Part shown: in pieces, positions 35,901 through 45,939 of the stretch | Position numbering within the stretch: position 1 is the first letter of the stretch | Layout of the letters: each line of letters opens with the position of its first letter | Origin: Halichondria panicea | Taxonomy: Eukaryota; Porifera; Demospongiae; Suberitida; Halichondriidae | DNA length: 64,000 bases | NCBI RefSeq assembly: GCF_963675165.1 | Contig: NC_087381.1 | Span: forward strand, 1,550,001 to 1,614,000 | Direction: 5' to 3' | Program-made: the position numbers and the translations under genes | Notes under the pieces: generated by a model | Told to the model about the DNA's origin: nothing | The model's database searches: none | What the model saw: only the letters and a program-made list of their open reading frames with translations

Positions 35901-36379
35901 CAAGAGGATCTCTTGTCAGAGTTTGGTCAGTTTCTACCGGATGCCACAGCGTCCTTTGGTGCCTCCTTTATGGGCCCACCCCCTACCAAGAAACCAGCAC
36001 TCAGCTCGTCCGGGGGCGGGAAGGGGTCCAAACCTGTACACAGCAGGAAGGCATCGCAGGTGAGAGGGGGTGTGGTCATGGTAGATGTATGAAGTAAAGA
36101 GGTACACACGTACACTGTGTACTTTAATATATGTGCAACCTCCCCCCACACACACACCACACACCCCACACACACACCCCACACACACACCCCACACACA
36201 CACCACACACACACACACCCCACACACACACCACACACCCCACACACACACCCCACACACACACCCCACACACACACCCCACACACACCCCACACACACA
36301 CCCCACACACACATCACACCCCCCCCACACACACACCCCACACACACACCACACACACTCACACACACACCCCACACAC

Positions 36380-36433
<54 letters not shown>

Positions 36434-39022
36434 GGGAGTACTTCCTCAGGGGGAGGTGGTAAGAAGCCGAAGAGTTCGGCCAAAGATGTCCTGGCTGAGG
36501 CCGCCAAACACACCAACTATACTGAGGTGGCTCTCTTTGACAAGGTACACAGTACACAGTCTGTAGTCATGGCGACAACTATAAAACAGTGTGTACAATA
36601 GCAGTGCACGTGCACTAGTCTCGTCCCCACACCCACTTCCGCTCCTCATTAAGTGTCCATGTATGTGTAAGAAAAGGGCTACAAGTACATGTATACGTGC
36701 ATGTTCACATATAGCCCATAAACAACATGTTGCAACATACATATGTAAAATTCTCATAAGAAACATGAGAATTTTACGTATGTATGTTGCAGCACTGTAC
36801 ATGCTACATGCTGTATGTAGCGTACTGCCATTGAAAACTTTAATACATGTATAATTTACTTGTACATGAACATGGCCACACCCCCTCACAGATTCGTCGG
36901 GCATTTAAGAATCCGGATATCTACGATAATTTCCTCCGTTGTCTGGTGCTGTTTAATGAGGAAATTGTATCGAGACAAGAGCTGGTGCATCTCGTCACAC
37001 CGTTCCTGGGGTGAGTAGTCATGTGACACTGTCATGTAGTGGTCATGTGACCTTCATCATTGACAGGGTGTCTTTTAGCTTATCCATACTTTTAATTCTG
37101 CCCACCCGCTGCATGTACATGTTAACCATTTGTTTGTGCAATTGTATTGATCACCAGAATACAAGTTAAAACTGTTTGAACCCAACTTGACAATTTCGAT
37201 AGTTACCGATTCTACATTTTACTGAGTTGTACTACGTGTATATACGTGTACAAAAAAAGTACATGTACTGACTGTGACTGTAATAAAAGCCTTTATGTTG
37301 TGTCAATTTCATCCTACTTCCTGTATAGAAAGTTCCCTGAATTATTATCCTCGTTCAAGACGTTGCTGGGGTTCAAGGACCCTAGTCTAGTGGAGGCCTT
37401 GCCCTCATCGGGGGGGACCACCCCCTTCTCAAACAAGGAGAGGGTCACAGAGTTTGCTGCCGAGATAGGTAAGTACATGTGTACCATTAGTCAGCCTGGC
37501 TGTACGTGTTACGCATACATGTATTAGAGGGTGGCTGTATTATAGAGGGTGGCTGCTAACACAGGTACAAGCACATGCTATAGAGTCTCTGGACCATTAA
37601 CCAGGCTGTATTATAGAGGGTGGCTGCTAACACAGGTACAAGCACATGCTATAGAGTCTCTGGACCATTAACCAGGCTGTATTATAGAGGGTGGCTGCTA
37701 ACACAGGTCCAAACACATGCTATAGAGTCTCTGGACCATTAACCTGGCTGTATTATAGAGGGTGGCTGCTAACACAGGTCCAAACACATGCTATAGAGTC
37801 TTTGGACCATTAACCAGGCTGTATTATAGAGGGTGGCTGCTAACACAGGTCCAAACACATGCTATAGAGTCTTTGGACCATTAACCTGGCTGTATTATAG
37901 AGGGTGGCTGCTAACACAGGTCCAAGCACATGCTATAGAGTCTTTGGACCATTAACCAGGCTGTATTATAGAGGGTGGCTGCTAACACAGGTCCAAGCAC
38001 ATGCTATAGAGTCTTTGGACCATTAACCAGGCTGTATTATAGAGGGTGGCTGCTAACACAGGTCCAAGCACATGCTATAGAGTCTTTGGACCATTAACCA
38101 GGCTGTATTATAGAGGGTGGCTGCTAACACAGGTCCAAACACATGCTATAGAGTCTTTGGACCATTAACCTGGCTGTATTATAGAGGGTGGCTGCTAACA
38201 CAGGTCCAAGCACATGCTATAGAGTCTTTGGACCATTAACCAGGCTGTATTATAGAGGGTGGCTGCTAACACAGGTCCAAGCACATGCTATAGAGTCTTT
38301 GGACCATTAACCAGGCTGTATTATAGAGGGTGGCTGCTAACACAGGTCCAAGCACATGCTATAGAGTCTTTGGACCATTAACCAGGCTGTATTATAGAGG
38401 GTGGCCTGCTAACACAGGTCCAAGCACATGCTATAGAGTCTTTGGACCATTAACCAGGCTGTATTATAGAGGGTGGCCTGCTAACACAGGTCCAAACACA
38501 TGCTATAGAGTCTTTGGACCATTAACCTGGCTGTATTATAGAGGGTGGCTGCTAACACAGGTCCAAACCCATGCTATGGAGTCTTTGGACCATTAACCTG
38601 GCTGTATTATAGAGGGTGACTGCTAACACAGGTCCAAGCACATGCTATGGAGTCTTTGGGGACCATTAACCTGGCTGTATTATAGAGGGTGGCTGCTAAC
38701 ACAGGTCCAAACACAGCTACATGTATTTAGGCATTAAATAGGCAGTAACCTGCTTACATACATGTATATGTATACAATGCAATTGACAGGTTGTTTCACA
38801 GTATTATGATTTGACCAACCTGCCCACAGATTACAAGAGCTTGAAACGTCATGGTGCCAGTTACAGAGCCCTCCCTAAAACATACGCCCAACCGAAATGC
38901 TCCGGACGATCTCACATGTGTCAGGATGTGCTCAACGATACGTGGGTGTCATTTCCAATGTGGTCCGAAGATTCAACTTTTGAGGGCACCAGAAAAACTC
39001 AGTATGAGGAGTACATCTTCAG
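32913..39022 (+). CDS. SIN3: SIN3 corepressor scaffold, exons 1-11 (5' part)
   Basis: Exons in phase: 32,913-32,939; 33,077-33,196; 34,149-34,291; 34,646-34,862; 35,089-35,226; 35,435-35,572; 35,880-36,059; 36,431-36,544; 36,892-37,010; 37,329-37,468; 38,830-39,022. They encode three PAH domains: PAH1 across exons 3-4 ([43 protein letters not shown]), PAH2 across 5-7 ([38 protein letters not shown]) and PAH3 across 8-10 ([19 protein letters not shown]). Exon 11 starts the histone-deacetylase interaction domain ([18 protein letters not shown]). SIN3 scaffolds the class I HDAC corepressor complex in the nucleus. The N-terminus before PAH1 is shorter than in vertebrate SIN3A. The ATG shown is the first plausible one. 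Confidence 0.93.
33541..34140. repeat. CA-rich minisatellite, ~88-90 bp unit
   Basis: Six tandem copies of an 86-90 bp unit (ACCCTCTCTGCACACACC, then a CTGATACACACATACACAC part and CCCTCCCTCCACACAC) in SIN3 intron 2, starting at 33,601, 33,691, 33,781, 33,867, 33,955 and 34,043. Long open frames on both strands here are low-complexity artefacts. Confidence 0.9.
36145..36430. repeat. CA-rich simple repeat in SIN3 intron 7
   Basis: CCCCACACACAC-type repeats passing into a pure (CA)n run directly before the exon 8 acceptor, where the polypyrimidine tract appears to have been replaced by CA repeat. Open frames across it are not genes. Confidence 0.9.
37531..38715. repeat. 71-bp tandem repeat in SIN3 intron 10
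   Basis: About 16-17 head-to-tail copies of a 71-bp unit (GCTGTATTATAGAGGGTGGC, then TGCTAACACAGGTCCAAGC and ACATGCTATAGAG...GGACCATTAACCAG). A few copies have one extra base (GGCCTGCT, at about 38,404 and 38,477). Copies are over 95% alike, with two alternating variants (CCAGG/CCTGG; AAGCAC/AAACAC). Confidence 0.95.
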
Positions 39023-39045
39023 GTGTGTACTATATAGATCAGGGA

Positions 39046-40129
39046 TGTGCCCACTCTGGTCGGTGGTAGTGGTCGGTACTAGATATAGTACTAGTACTTT
39101 GTCTCTAGACAAAGAATAATCACCTTTTAGCTAGGCCTACAATAGTTGACTACATTTTAAGCTGTAAAAGAAGAACATTTGTGAGATTGTTCTTAGGCCC
39201 AGTTGACTACATGTTAGGCTGTAAAAAGGAACATTTGTGTGTTTGAATTTGTAAATAGCCACCACTTTGAAAATGATGTGCACATCACTGTTAATATAGC
39301 AGGTAATTTTGCATAGTGCAGATTTTCGTATAAACTATATATTTAGTTCAGTTTCCATGCTTGAGTAGTAGAATGTTGAATGATGTCATACATGTAGTAA
39401 TTACTACTTGAGTAGTTAACACGAGCATGCAGTTACATTGTAAATATTTCATATTTTTAATTTTTGGACAGATTAGAATGGTTACATACATGTAGGGCCA
39501 ATTGTGCAGTAATATTTCACCGTAATTGCGGTATTTGTAAATCTCCTTTACATGCATGCACGTACGTGATTCAGTAGCGCTTTGTACATGTACAGACATA
39601 ATTATACATACAGACTCGGTGTATACAAATTCTCGTATTACTATACATGTACGAATATACCAAATTAGCAGAAAACGTTGCGATCTGGCAAGGATCGTGA
39701 TGTCACCATACAAGTGTCATATATACATGTGTACGTATAGTACGTCTTTGCTACATATGTACATGTATCTAGTCAATAGCGAAATACAGCATATCTTTTT
39801 ACGGGACGCAATTTAGATCATGGCCGTTCATAGATCCCGGCCATATGGCACTTTTTTATCGGCTGACTAATTACACTGTACGTACATGCATACATGTATA
39901 TATGTACATGTACAGGAGTGCATTGTACAGTACAGAGCTAGCTAGCTACATGCAGACGTGTTTTAGTGGCAGCATGCATGTCATTTTAGTTCATAGTCTT
40001 GGAAAACTAATTCTGAGTTTAATGTTGGCGCAGTTTCCTGCATGAGTGCAAGTGCATACATTCCAGCAGTGTAATAATTATATACAATATGTATACTTAT
40101 GTATGTAGTATGTTTTCAATTCTAAAGTT
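39046..40129. repeat. SIN3 intron 11 spacer block, first copy
   Basis: Starts 24 bp after the exon 11 donor (CTGGTCGGTGGTAGTGGTCGG) and runs to the 3' end of F3. The same sequence recurs in the spacers at 48,041-50,335 and 55,631-57,928, where extra elements are inserted, and briefly at 53,771-53,840. This copy lacks the insertions at 48,373-49,226 and 49,775-50,111 and so gives empty sites for both. Confidence 0.85.
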
Positions 40130-41542
40130 TTATCGTACGTACATCTCTATTATCTCAATGGGCGTGTCTTCATCTAGAAGAGCTTGATCAGCACAAATCC
40201 TCATCTCGATATCGTCTGTAGTTGGTTGAGGGAGTTGCTTGCAGAACCAAGGTGGGTTGTTGAACTCACAGCAAGTACTGTTACCCCCGCATCCCTGACC
40301 GTCCCAGAGTGGATCATCAGAATAGACGATATGAGTATTAGAAGTAATGAGCTGTCGACTTCCAGTTTCACAGAAGTAGTCTTGACCAATGAAGGGAGGT
40401 ACAACTCCAGTGTAGGTGAGGTCAGGTCTTGTGCAGGGACATACCTCTATAGTGGAGCGAGTTTCATCGATTGCATTCACAAATGTCCAGATGTGCTGAC
40501 GAGGCGACTGACCATGGGTTAGGCTCACACCATCAACGTAAACATCATCAATAGATAAAGCTCTGTTATTGAAATATGGAGTGAAAGCATCCGGAGTGGT
40601 ACTTTGATACGCAATAATTCGACCACAAACTTTCGAATACTCCACCCCATAAGTTGAATAGGTAGTGGAAGTACATCCTGCTGGTTCTTCTACTCGGCCA
40701 CAAGTACGCGATGGTGGTTCTGTTCTGGTTACCAGTCTCAATCCCTCTGGGCAGTTTTGGTTGGGATCAGTCATGTCGAGGTTGGCTACTCTCATCCATC
40801 CTCGGCCTCCTGCAGTGTTGCAGCTACAGCTTGTTCGATTCATGTCACAGTAGACCTGAACAGGAGAGCTAGTGGTGTTTCGAATCCAGTATTCTCCAGA
40901 TGGTCGGTCTTGAGGGATGTCACTACAAGAGCTAGCTGGGTTTCCTATTCTTGCTCCAGGATAGTATGCCATTGGACCTAACTCAGCAATATGGTTGTTC
41001 AGTTGCTCGTTAGTAGACTGTACTTGCTTATTAGTACTGCTCAGTTGCTCAGAAAAGTTGTTTTGAAGGAGCAAAATTGAATCACTGAGTTGAGCTTGTA
41101 GGATTTGAATCTGTTGACTGGATCGGTTGTTCAGTTGTTCGTTCATGGACTGTATTTGCTTATTGTTACTGCTCATCTGGTTCTTCAACTCTATATTGGT
41201 GTACACGAGTGCTGCCACAGCTACCAACAGAGACACAACAAAAGCTACGACGACAAGAATTGCAAACCATTTCTTACCAGATTCATTTTTAGCCACTTTT
41301 TGCCTTATTCTCTTTGTGTTGCTTTTGTTGTCCAGGACACTACTTTCGGTAGATTTAATATCTCCAGCAGTATTATGCTCTATGTATCCAGTGTTCTCAA
41401 CGGTACTGTACTCATTATCTTCGTCTGATTGGGTGAGACTTCTCTGGTGGATATTGTAAGCGGTGTTTTCCTGCGATATGGGGACTTGTGTGTCTCTTCT
41501 GTTGTTAGCATGCACAACATTGTAGGCAACATTTGGATCCAT
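40130..41542 (-). CDS. Type II receptor-like protein with tyrosine-motif tail and fibrinogen-related ectodomain, F3
   Basis: Single exon, 470 residues, on the strand opposite to SIN3 and inside its intron 11. The cytoplasmic tail (1-90) has tyrosines at 7, 29, 45 and 53. VAYNVV (5-10) fits the ITIM consensus [IVLS]xYxx[LIV], and YSTV is a YxxV motif. One transmembrane helix (about 92-114) has a basic cytoplasmic flank, indicating N-in topology. A coiled-coil stalk (115-190) contains a duplicated NNKQIQSMNEQLNN / TNKQVQSTNEQLNN block. The ectodomain (about 201-470) begins like a fibrinogen C-terminal domain (NPASSCSDIPQD, VYCDMN, GWMRVANLDMTDPNQNCP). Its conserved CGRIIAY, DGVSLTHG, CPCTRP, CCEFNNPPWF and TTDDIEMRIC blocks follow. 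Ligand unknown. Confidence 0.88.
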   Translation of the reverse strand: MDPNVAYNVVHANNRRDTQVPISQENTAYNIHQRSLTQSDEDNEYSTVENTGYIEHNTAGDIKSTESSVLDNKSNTKRIRQKVAKNESGKKWFAILVVVAFVVSLLVAVAALVYTNIELKNQMSSNNKQIQSMNEQLNNRSSQQIQILQAQLSDSILLLQNNFSEQLSSTNKQVQSTNEQLNNHIAELGPMAYYPGARIGNPASSCSDIPQDRPSGEYWIRNTTSSPVQVYCDMNRTSCSCNTAGGRGWMRVANLDMTDPNQNCPEGLRLVTRTEPPSRTCGRVEEPAGCTSTTYSTYGVEYSKVCGRIIAYQSTTPDAFTPYFNNRALSIDDVYVDGVSLTHGQSPRQHIWTFVNAIDETRSTIEVCPCTRPDLTYTGVVPPFIGQDYFCETGSRQLITSNTHIVYSDDPLWDGQGCGGNSTCCEFNNPPWFCKQLPQPTTDDIEMRICADQALLDEDTPIEIIEMYVR

Positions 41543-41830
41543 AATTCACTGTTGAAACTTGAAATAACTTCAATAATTCAGAACTCTGATACGTAAAAAA
41601 TACACAGGTTATTTACAATACTAGAAAGAACCTTCTAGAACACTAGTGGTACTTGTAACAGAAATGACTAAATAAGGACATGAAACTAGAAAGGAATCAC
41701 TAGAACTATAACACAACAGGTACAATACAGTATTGTCTTTATCTTAATGTTAGTTCCATACGGGAAGGATACCACAAAACTCTACCACTGGCTTGAAATA
41801 GTGTTACTATATAGACTTAGCTGAATGTTG

Positions 41831-41851
41831 GTAAGTGCAACACTCGATCGG
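41831..41851 (-). promoter_or_regulatory. Conserved upstream motif of fibrinogen-like genes
   Basis: GTAAGTGCAACACTCGATCGG. Related copies at 42,340-42,357 (TAAGTGTAGCACTCGGTAA) and 60,161-60,179 (TAAGTGCAATACTCGGCAC) lie about 80 bp upstream of the start of the truncated copy and of the relic near 60,080. This one lies about 290 bp upstream of F3. Confidence 0.45.
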
Positions 41852-41907
41852 TATACATGCATTTCCTTCTAGGTTTGTCTCAAGTCATTGACGCCAACAG
41901 TTACAAG

Positions 41908-42261
41908 TTATGTTATAAGAGGCTTGCACGATACTAACAGAGACAGAACAAAAGCTATGACCGCAATAATTGTAAACCACTTCTTAGCACATTCGTTTTT
42001 AGCCAAGCCTTGCCGTATTTTCTTTGTATTGCTCAGAACGTCGGAGGTAGAATTAGTTTTTGTTGTAAACACTTCTCTGTTTATTGCATAGGCTGTGTTA
42101 TTTTTCGATGCAAACGTTTCTCTCTCATTGTTCTCAACCGTAGTGTAGCCATTATCTTGGGTAGAATCGTTATTGTAAGCAGTGTTTCCTTGCAATGCAG
42201 TGGCTTGTGTTTCTCTTCTCTTGTTGGCATGCGCAACTTTGTAGGCAGTGTTTAGCTCCAT
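41908..42261 (-). pseudogene. Truncated fibrinogen-like family copy (tail and part of TM only)
   Basis: 117 residues from ATG 42,261: a cytoplasmic tail most like that of F6 (QDNGYTTVENN, RETFAS, NTKKIRQGLAKNECAKKWF) and the first half of the transmembrane helix (VIAFVLSLLV), then unrelated residues and a stop. Stalk and ectodomain are missing. Upstream on the minus strand are the conserved CGAGTG-type motif and a TATAAAA-like sequence (42,331-42,339), so the promoter looks intact. Probably a breakpoint remnant. Confidence 0.85.
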
Positions 42262-42330
42262 AATTTAAAGTTGAAACTCTACCACTAACGAGGCTAGCTG
42301 TTACTGTGCATGAGGTTAAAGTAGTTGCCG

Positions 42331-42339
42331 TGTTTTATA
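42331..42339 (-). promoter_or_regulatory. TATA-like box upstream of truncated copy
   Basis: On the minus strand GTATAAAAC, about 70 bp before the ATG at 42,261 and directly downstream of the conserved CCGAGTGCTACACTTA motif. The relic near 60,080 has a similar arrangement (TATTTTTATA at about 60,149-60,158). Confidence 0.45.
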
Positions 42340-42850
42340 CTAAGTGTAGCACTCGGTAAATATTTCCCTTTCAGATTTGTCTAATGCATCGATGAGTTAC
42401 ATATTGTTGTGTGCACGGGAGGCTTGCATGGTGATTCTATCACTTGCTTGTTTGTTCTGACTGCTTGCATAATGATTCATTCATTTTGTCACTGCATGTG
42501 CATGATAACACAACACCTTCTACCATGGTTTAGTAGTAGCTTTATGTTACATGTATGTAGCTTTGACACTTCCACTGAGGCATTATTAGCACATTATTCA
42601 CGGTTTTTATTTTCAGATTAATAGCACTATTAAGTATGAAAATAACCCGCTATTATAATACGATACCGTACATTTCCTTTACATGCGCACGTACATTGTA
42701 GGTCAGTAGAACTGTGGTACTGTACATAATTATATGTACATGCGCAGACTCAGTGTATACCAATTCTCGTATTACTATATGTACTGTGTCAGTGTGGGAA
42801 TCCTGTTGCCGAACTTTTACTTCTGTTTAATACTTGAGGCTATATGACAC

Positions 42851-43172
42851 CAAGAGTTTATGATAGAGAGAGAGTATCGAACGTAGGCATACTGTACATC
42901 AGATGTATGCGGAGAGTAACGTGACTTCCTGTATCTGTCACAAGCTTGGAATTTGCACACTGACCAATCCAGTGTGGGTGATGTAATCTATCAAGAAAGT
43001 AGATTACATCACCCACACTTGGATGGGTTGATAGATTACATCACCCACGCTTGGATTGGTCAGTGTGCAAATTCCAAGCTTGTGACAGATACAGGAAGTC
43101 ACGTTACTCTCCGCATACATCTGATGTACAGTATGCCTACGTTCGATACTCTCTCTCTATCATAAACTCTTG
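42851..43172. mobile_element. Fold-back (long inverted repeat) element
   Basis: Two near-perfect arms of about 140 bp (42,851-42,991 and 43,030-43,172; ends CAAGAGTTTATGATAGAGAG and its complement). The centre holds an extra copy of the inner arm sequence (AGATTACATCACCCACACTTGG). No coding capacity. It lies in the spacer between the truncated copy and F4. Confidence 0.85.
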
Positions 43173-44529
43173 ATTGACACACAGTACAACTACTTATTTA
43201 GGTTGTTCTAGCTGTATTATAGGTGTTATTGGTACAGTTGTACATGTGCGAATAAACCAAATTAGCAAAATTATTTGCTATCTAAGTTTGCTATCTGGTT
43301 AGGATTGTGATGTCATCATACAAGTACCATATATATAAACTGTACGTATAGATTTTGGTTATATTAGCACTAGAAAAGTTTGCATGGTTTGATGCAAACC
43401 ATTGTAGTAATAATTATGATTATATCTTTTACGGTAGATCATAGCCATGCATAAAGTGTGTACATATATATACATACATAGAATCTAAATCCCACGGGGC
43501 ACTTTTTCATTTGATGAACTAGAGCACTAAAGTGCAAACCCTCGGCTGGTGACATGATTATAAAGAAACCAGAAGACTGATATAATGCAGTGCATATAGT
43601 GATGTTGTTATCATCATCATGCATGACTTGCACAGCAACTCAGGAGCAATAAAACTAAACCAGACTGGAGGCATGCTGAAACATTTGAGAACAGGTAGTA
43701 GTACTATAAATATATGCACTGTGGATTAGGATCACAGCAAAGAAGCATGGAGTCTCAGAGAAGTATGGCTCCAGGTCCTGCATGGATCCCAGTCAGCTAA
43801 AGCAAGCTTTCTGGTTTAGTGACCCTGTTCCAATATTGTTCCTGGTATATACAGCTTTCTACTTTAGTGACCCTGTTCCATTGTTTCTGGACCTGGTACA
43901 GGATCACTTCAGTTATAAGTAACGCATGTGCAAGTTCTGTTCAAGCTACATTTTGCTCGCTTTTATTAGACAATGAAGCTTTAACACCGAAAGCTGCCAC
44001 TATTAGAAGTACTGACTTGTTGTGTGGAGGCTACCCATGCTGTAAACGCAGTGCTAGAGCATCCAGGTAAGCAGACCCAGTCACAAGCTTCTTAGCTTTT
44101 GCTCGTTTTTATTTGACAACGAAGGTTTAACATGAAATTCTGCCACTATTAAAATTAATAACTTGTTGTATGAAGGCTATCCATGCTGTAAACGCAGTGC
44201 CATGGCATGCAGGTGAGTAGACTCACACATTACAAACAAACAAACAAACAGACCAACGGACTACTATACCCGTGGCCGCCCACGCGCGCCTCGGGTAATA
44301 AGCATTACGTCATATGTAATCTACACAATCATGTATATAGTTACTGGGAAGTATGCACAATCATGCATGTATAGAACTGGCTAGCTACAGGTGCATGTTG
44401 TAGGTGGTAGTGTCATTTACAGTAGTTCATATGGATTCAGAGTACAGTGTTAAACTTAGTGTTAAATGTGTTAGTGCCAAGTGCAATGTGCAGAATAATA
44501 ACAAAACGTACTATTTTCAGTTTGAATTT
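43173..44529. other. Spacer 3' of F4
   Basis: Contains a diverged direct duplication of about 125 bp (43,965-44,080 and 44,100-44,225, sharing CCATGCTGTAAACGCAGTGC) and two copies of TAGTGACCCTGTTCCA around 43,815-43,880. A short (CAAA)n run lies at 44,235. No gene seen. Confidence 0.55.
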
Positions 44530-45939
44530 TTAGCGAACGTACATCTCCATTATCTCAATGGGTGTATCTTCATCTGGAAAACCTTGATCGAAACAAATCC
44601 TCATCTCGATATCGTCTGTAGTTGGTTGAGGGAGTTGCTTGCAGAACCACGGTGGATTGTTGAACTCACAGCAAGTACTGTTATCCGCGCAACCCTGACC
44701 GTCCCAGAGTGGATCGTTAGCGAAAAATCGTCCCCTATCGCCAGCCCCAGCGCCAGTCTCACAGAAATAATCTTGTCCGATGAAGGGTGGTACGGTTCCT
44801 AGGAAAGCATCGTTTGGACGTGTACAAGGACATCGGCTGGATTGGGTGTTAATGTTAGAGACAAACTCATCAATGGCGCACGCAAATGTCCAGATGTGTT
44901 GCCGTGGTGATTGTCCGTGTGTGAGACTGATTCCGTCAACGTAATCTCTGTCGATTGTCAGCGATGTTCTTCTTCGATGAAAAGGTGCAAAAGCATCCGG
45001 TCGACCATTTTGATACGATATGATTCGACCACACACATGCGAGTATTCCACTCCGTAAGTTTGAATTGGAAAAGACGTACAACCAGTTCTGAGTTCTCCT
45101 GTTCTACCACAAGTACGCAGTGGTGGCTCTGTCCTTATTGTAAGGTTGAATCCGTCTGGGCAGTTTTGGTTGGGATCGGTCATGTCGAGGTTGGCTACCC
45201 TCATCCATCCTCCTGCAGTGTTGCAGCTACAGCTTGTTCCATTCATGTCACAGTAGACCTGAACAAGAGAGCTAGTGGTGTTTCGAATCCAGTATTCTCC
45301 AGATGATCGGTCTTGAGGGATGTCACTACAAGAGCTAGCTGGGTTGTTGATTGTTCCAAGATAGAATGGCTCAAGTTCTTCAAGAATAGAATTTATGTTC
45401 TGAACATCTCTGAAAAGTATTTGTGAATTTTGTTGATCAGAAATGTTGTTTAGTATTATTGTGATTGATGTTATTTCTTGATTAACATTCCTTAACTCTA
45501 TGCTCGTGTGTACCAGTGCTGCCACAGCTAATGTAAGAGATAGTAGAGCAAATACAATAGCTAGGATGGATACAACTCTGTGGTGTTTTAGTTGAGTCGT
45601 CATTTGAGATGTGTTTGTTGTATGCTCATCTTTTCTCGTAGTTGTATTTGGCACTATGTATACATATTCGTCCGTTTCTTGTGTTTGACTGTCTTTCCGA
45701 ATTTTATTGGCATTTTCCACAATGTTATAGGCTGGATTTTTTTTACAACTTCTTTGTGTTTCAGTAGATGTCTCCACAATGTTGTAGGCAATGTTCTGAT
45801 CTGTAAGTGTTGCATATTTCTCATTATCGATGATGTTATAGGCAATATTCTCTTCCATTTGATGAGGGGAACCTTGCATTCCATGTTGTGTGACGTTCTT
45901 AGTAGTAGGAACAACATTGTAGGCTACATTAGACTCCAT
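44530..45939 (-). CDS. Type II receptor-like protein with ITIM/ITAM-like tail, F4
   Basis: Single exon, 469 residues from the ATG at 45,939, which aligns with the starts of F3, F5 and F6; the frame is open 56 codons further upstream, but that extension looks like untranslated leader. The tail (1-120) has VAYNVV (5-10), IAYNII (32-37), YATL (42-45), IAYNIV (50-55), PAYNIV (69-74) and EYVYIV (91-96). Three fit the ITIM consensus, and YATL-x6-YNIV has ITAM spacing. The transmembrane helix is at about 122-144. A stalk (145-185) shorter than in F3 and rich in Ile/Asn/Ser precedes the fibrinogen-related domain (about 190-469). That domain is the most divergent of the cluster (FNLTIRTEPP, TGCTSFPIQTYG, RRRTSLTIDRDYV, CPCTRPNDAFLG). 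No function is known; an inhibitory or activating cell-surface receptor is inferred. Confidence 0.87.
   Translation of the reverse strand: MESNVAYNVVPTTKNVTQHGMQGSPHQMEENIAYNIIDNEKYATLTDQNIAYNIVETSTETQRSCKKNPAYNIVENANKIRKDSQTQETDEYVYIVPNTTTRKDEHTTNTSQMTTQLKHHRVVSILAIVFALLSLTLAVAALVHTSIELRNVNQEITSITIILNNISDQQNSQILFRDVQNINSILEELEPFYLGTINNPASSCSDIPQDRSSGEYWIRNTTSSLVQVYCDMNGTSCSCNTAGGWMRVANLDMTDPNQNCPDGFNLTIRTEPPLRTCGRTGELRTGCTSFPIQTYGVEYSHVCGRIISYQNGRPDAFAPFHRRRTSLTIDRDYVDGISLTHGQSPRQHIWTFACAIDEFVSNINTQSSRCPCTRPNDAFLGTVPPFIGQDYFCETGAGAGDRGRFFANDPLWDGQGCADNSTCCEFNNPPWFCKQLPQPTTDDIEMRICFDQGFPDEDTPIEIMEMYVR

Noticed and set aside
35927-36601. Overlapping open frames on both strands around 36.1-36.5 kb
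   Set aside because: Same artefact of a CCCCACACA repeat; only the SIN3 exons at 35,880-36,059 and 36,431-36,544 are supported by homology.
38330-38596. Open frame with a repeated ANTGP...CYRVFGPLT peptide
   Set aside because: A by-product of the 71-bp repeat whose length changes by one base in a few copies; no start context, splice sites or homology.
37501-38760. CRISPR-like array
   Set aside because: The repeats are contiguous 71-bp units without variable spacers, in an intron of a eukaryotic gene.
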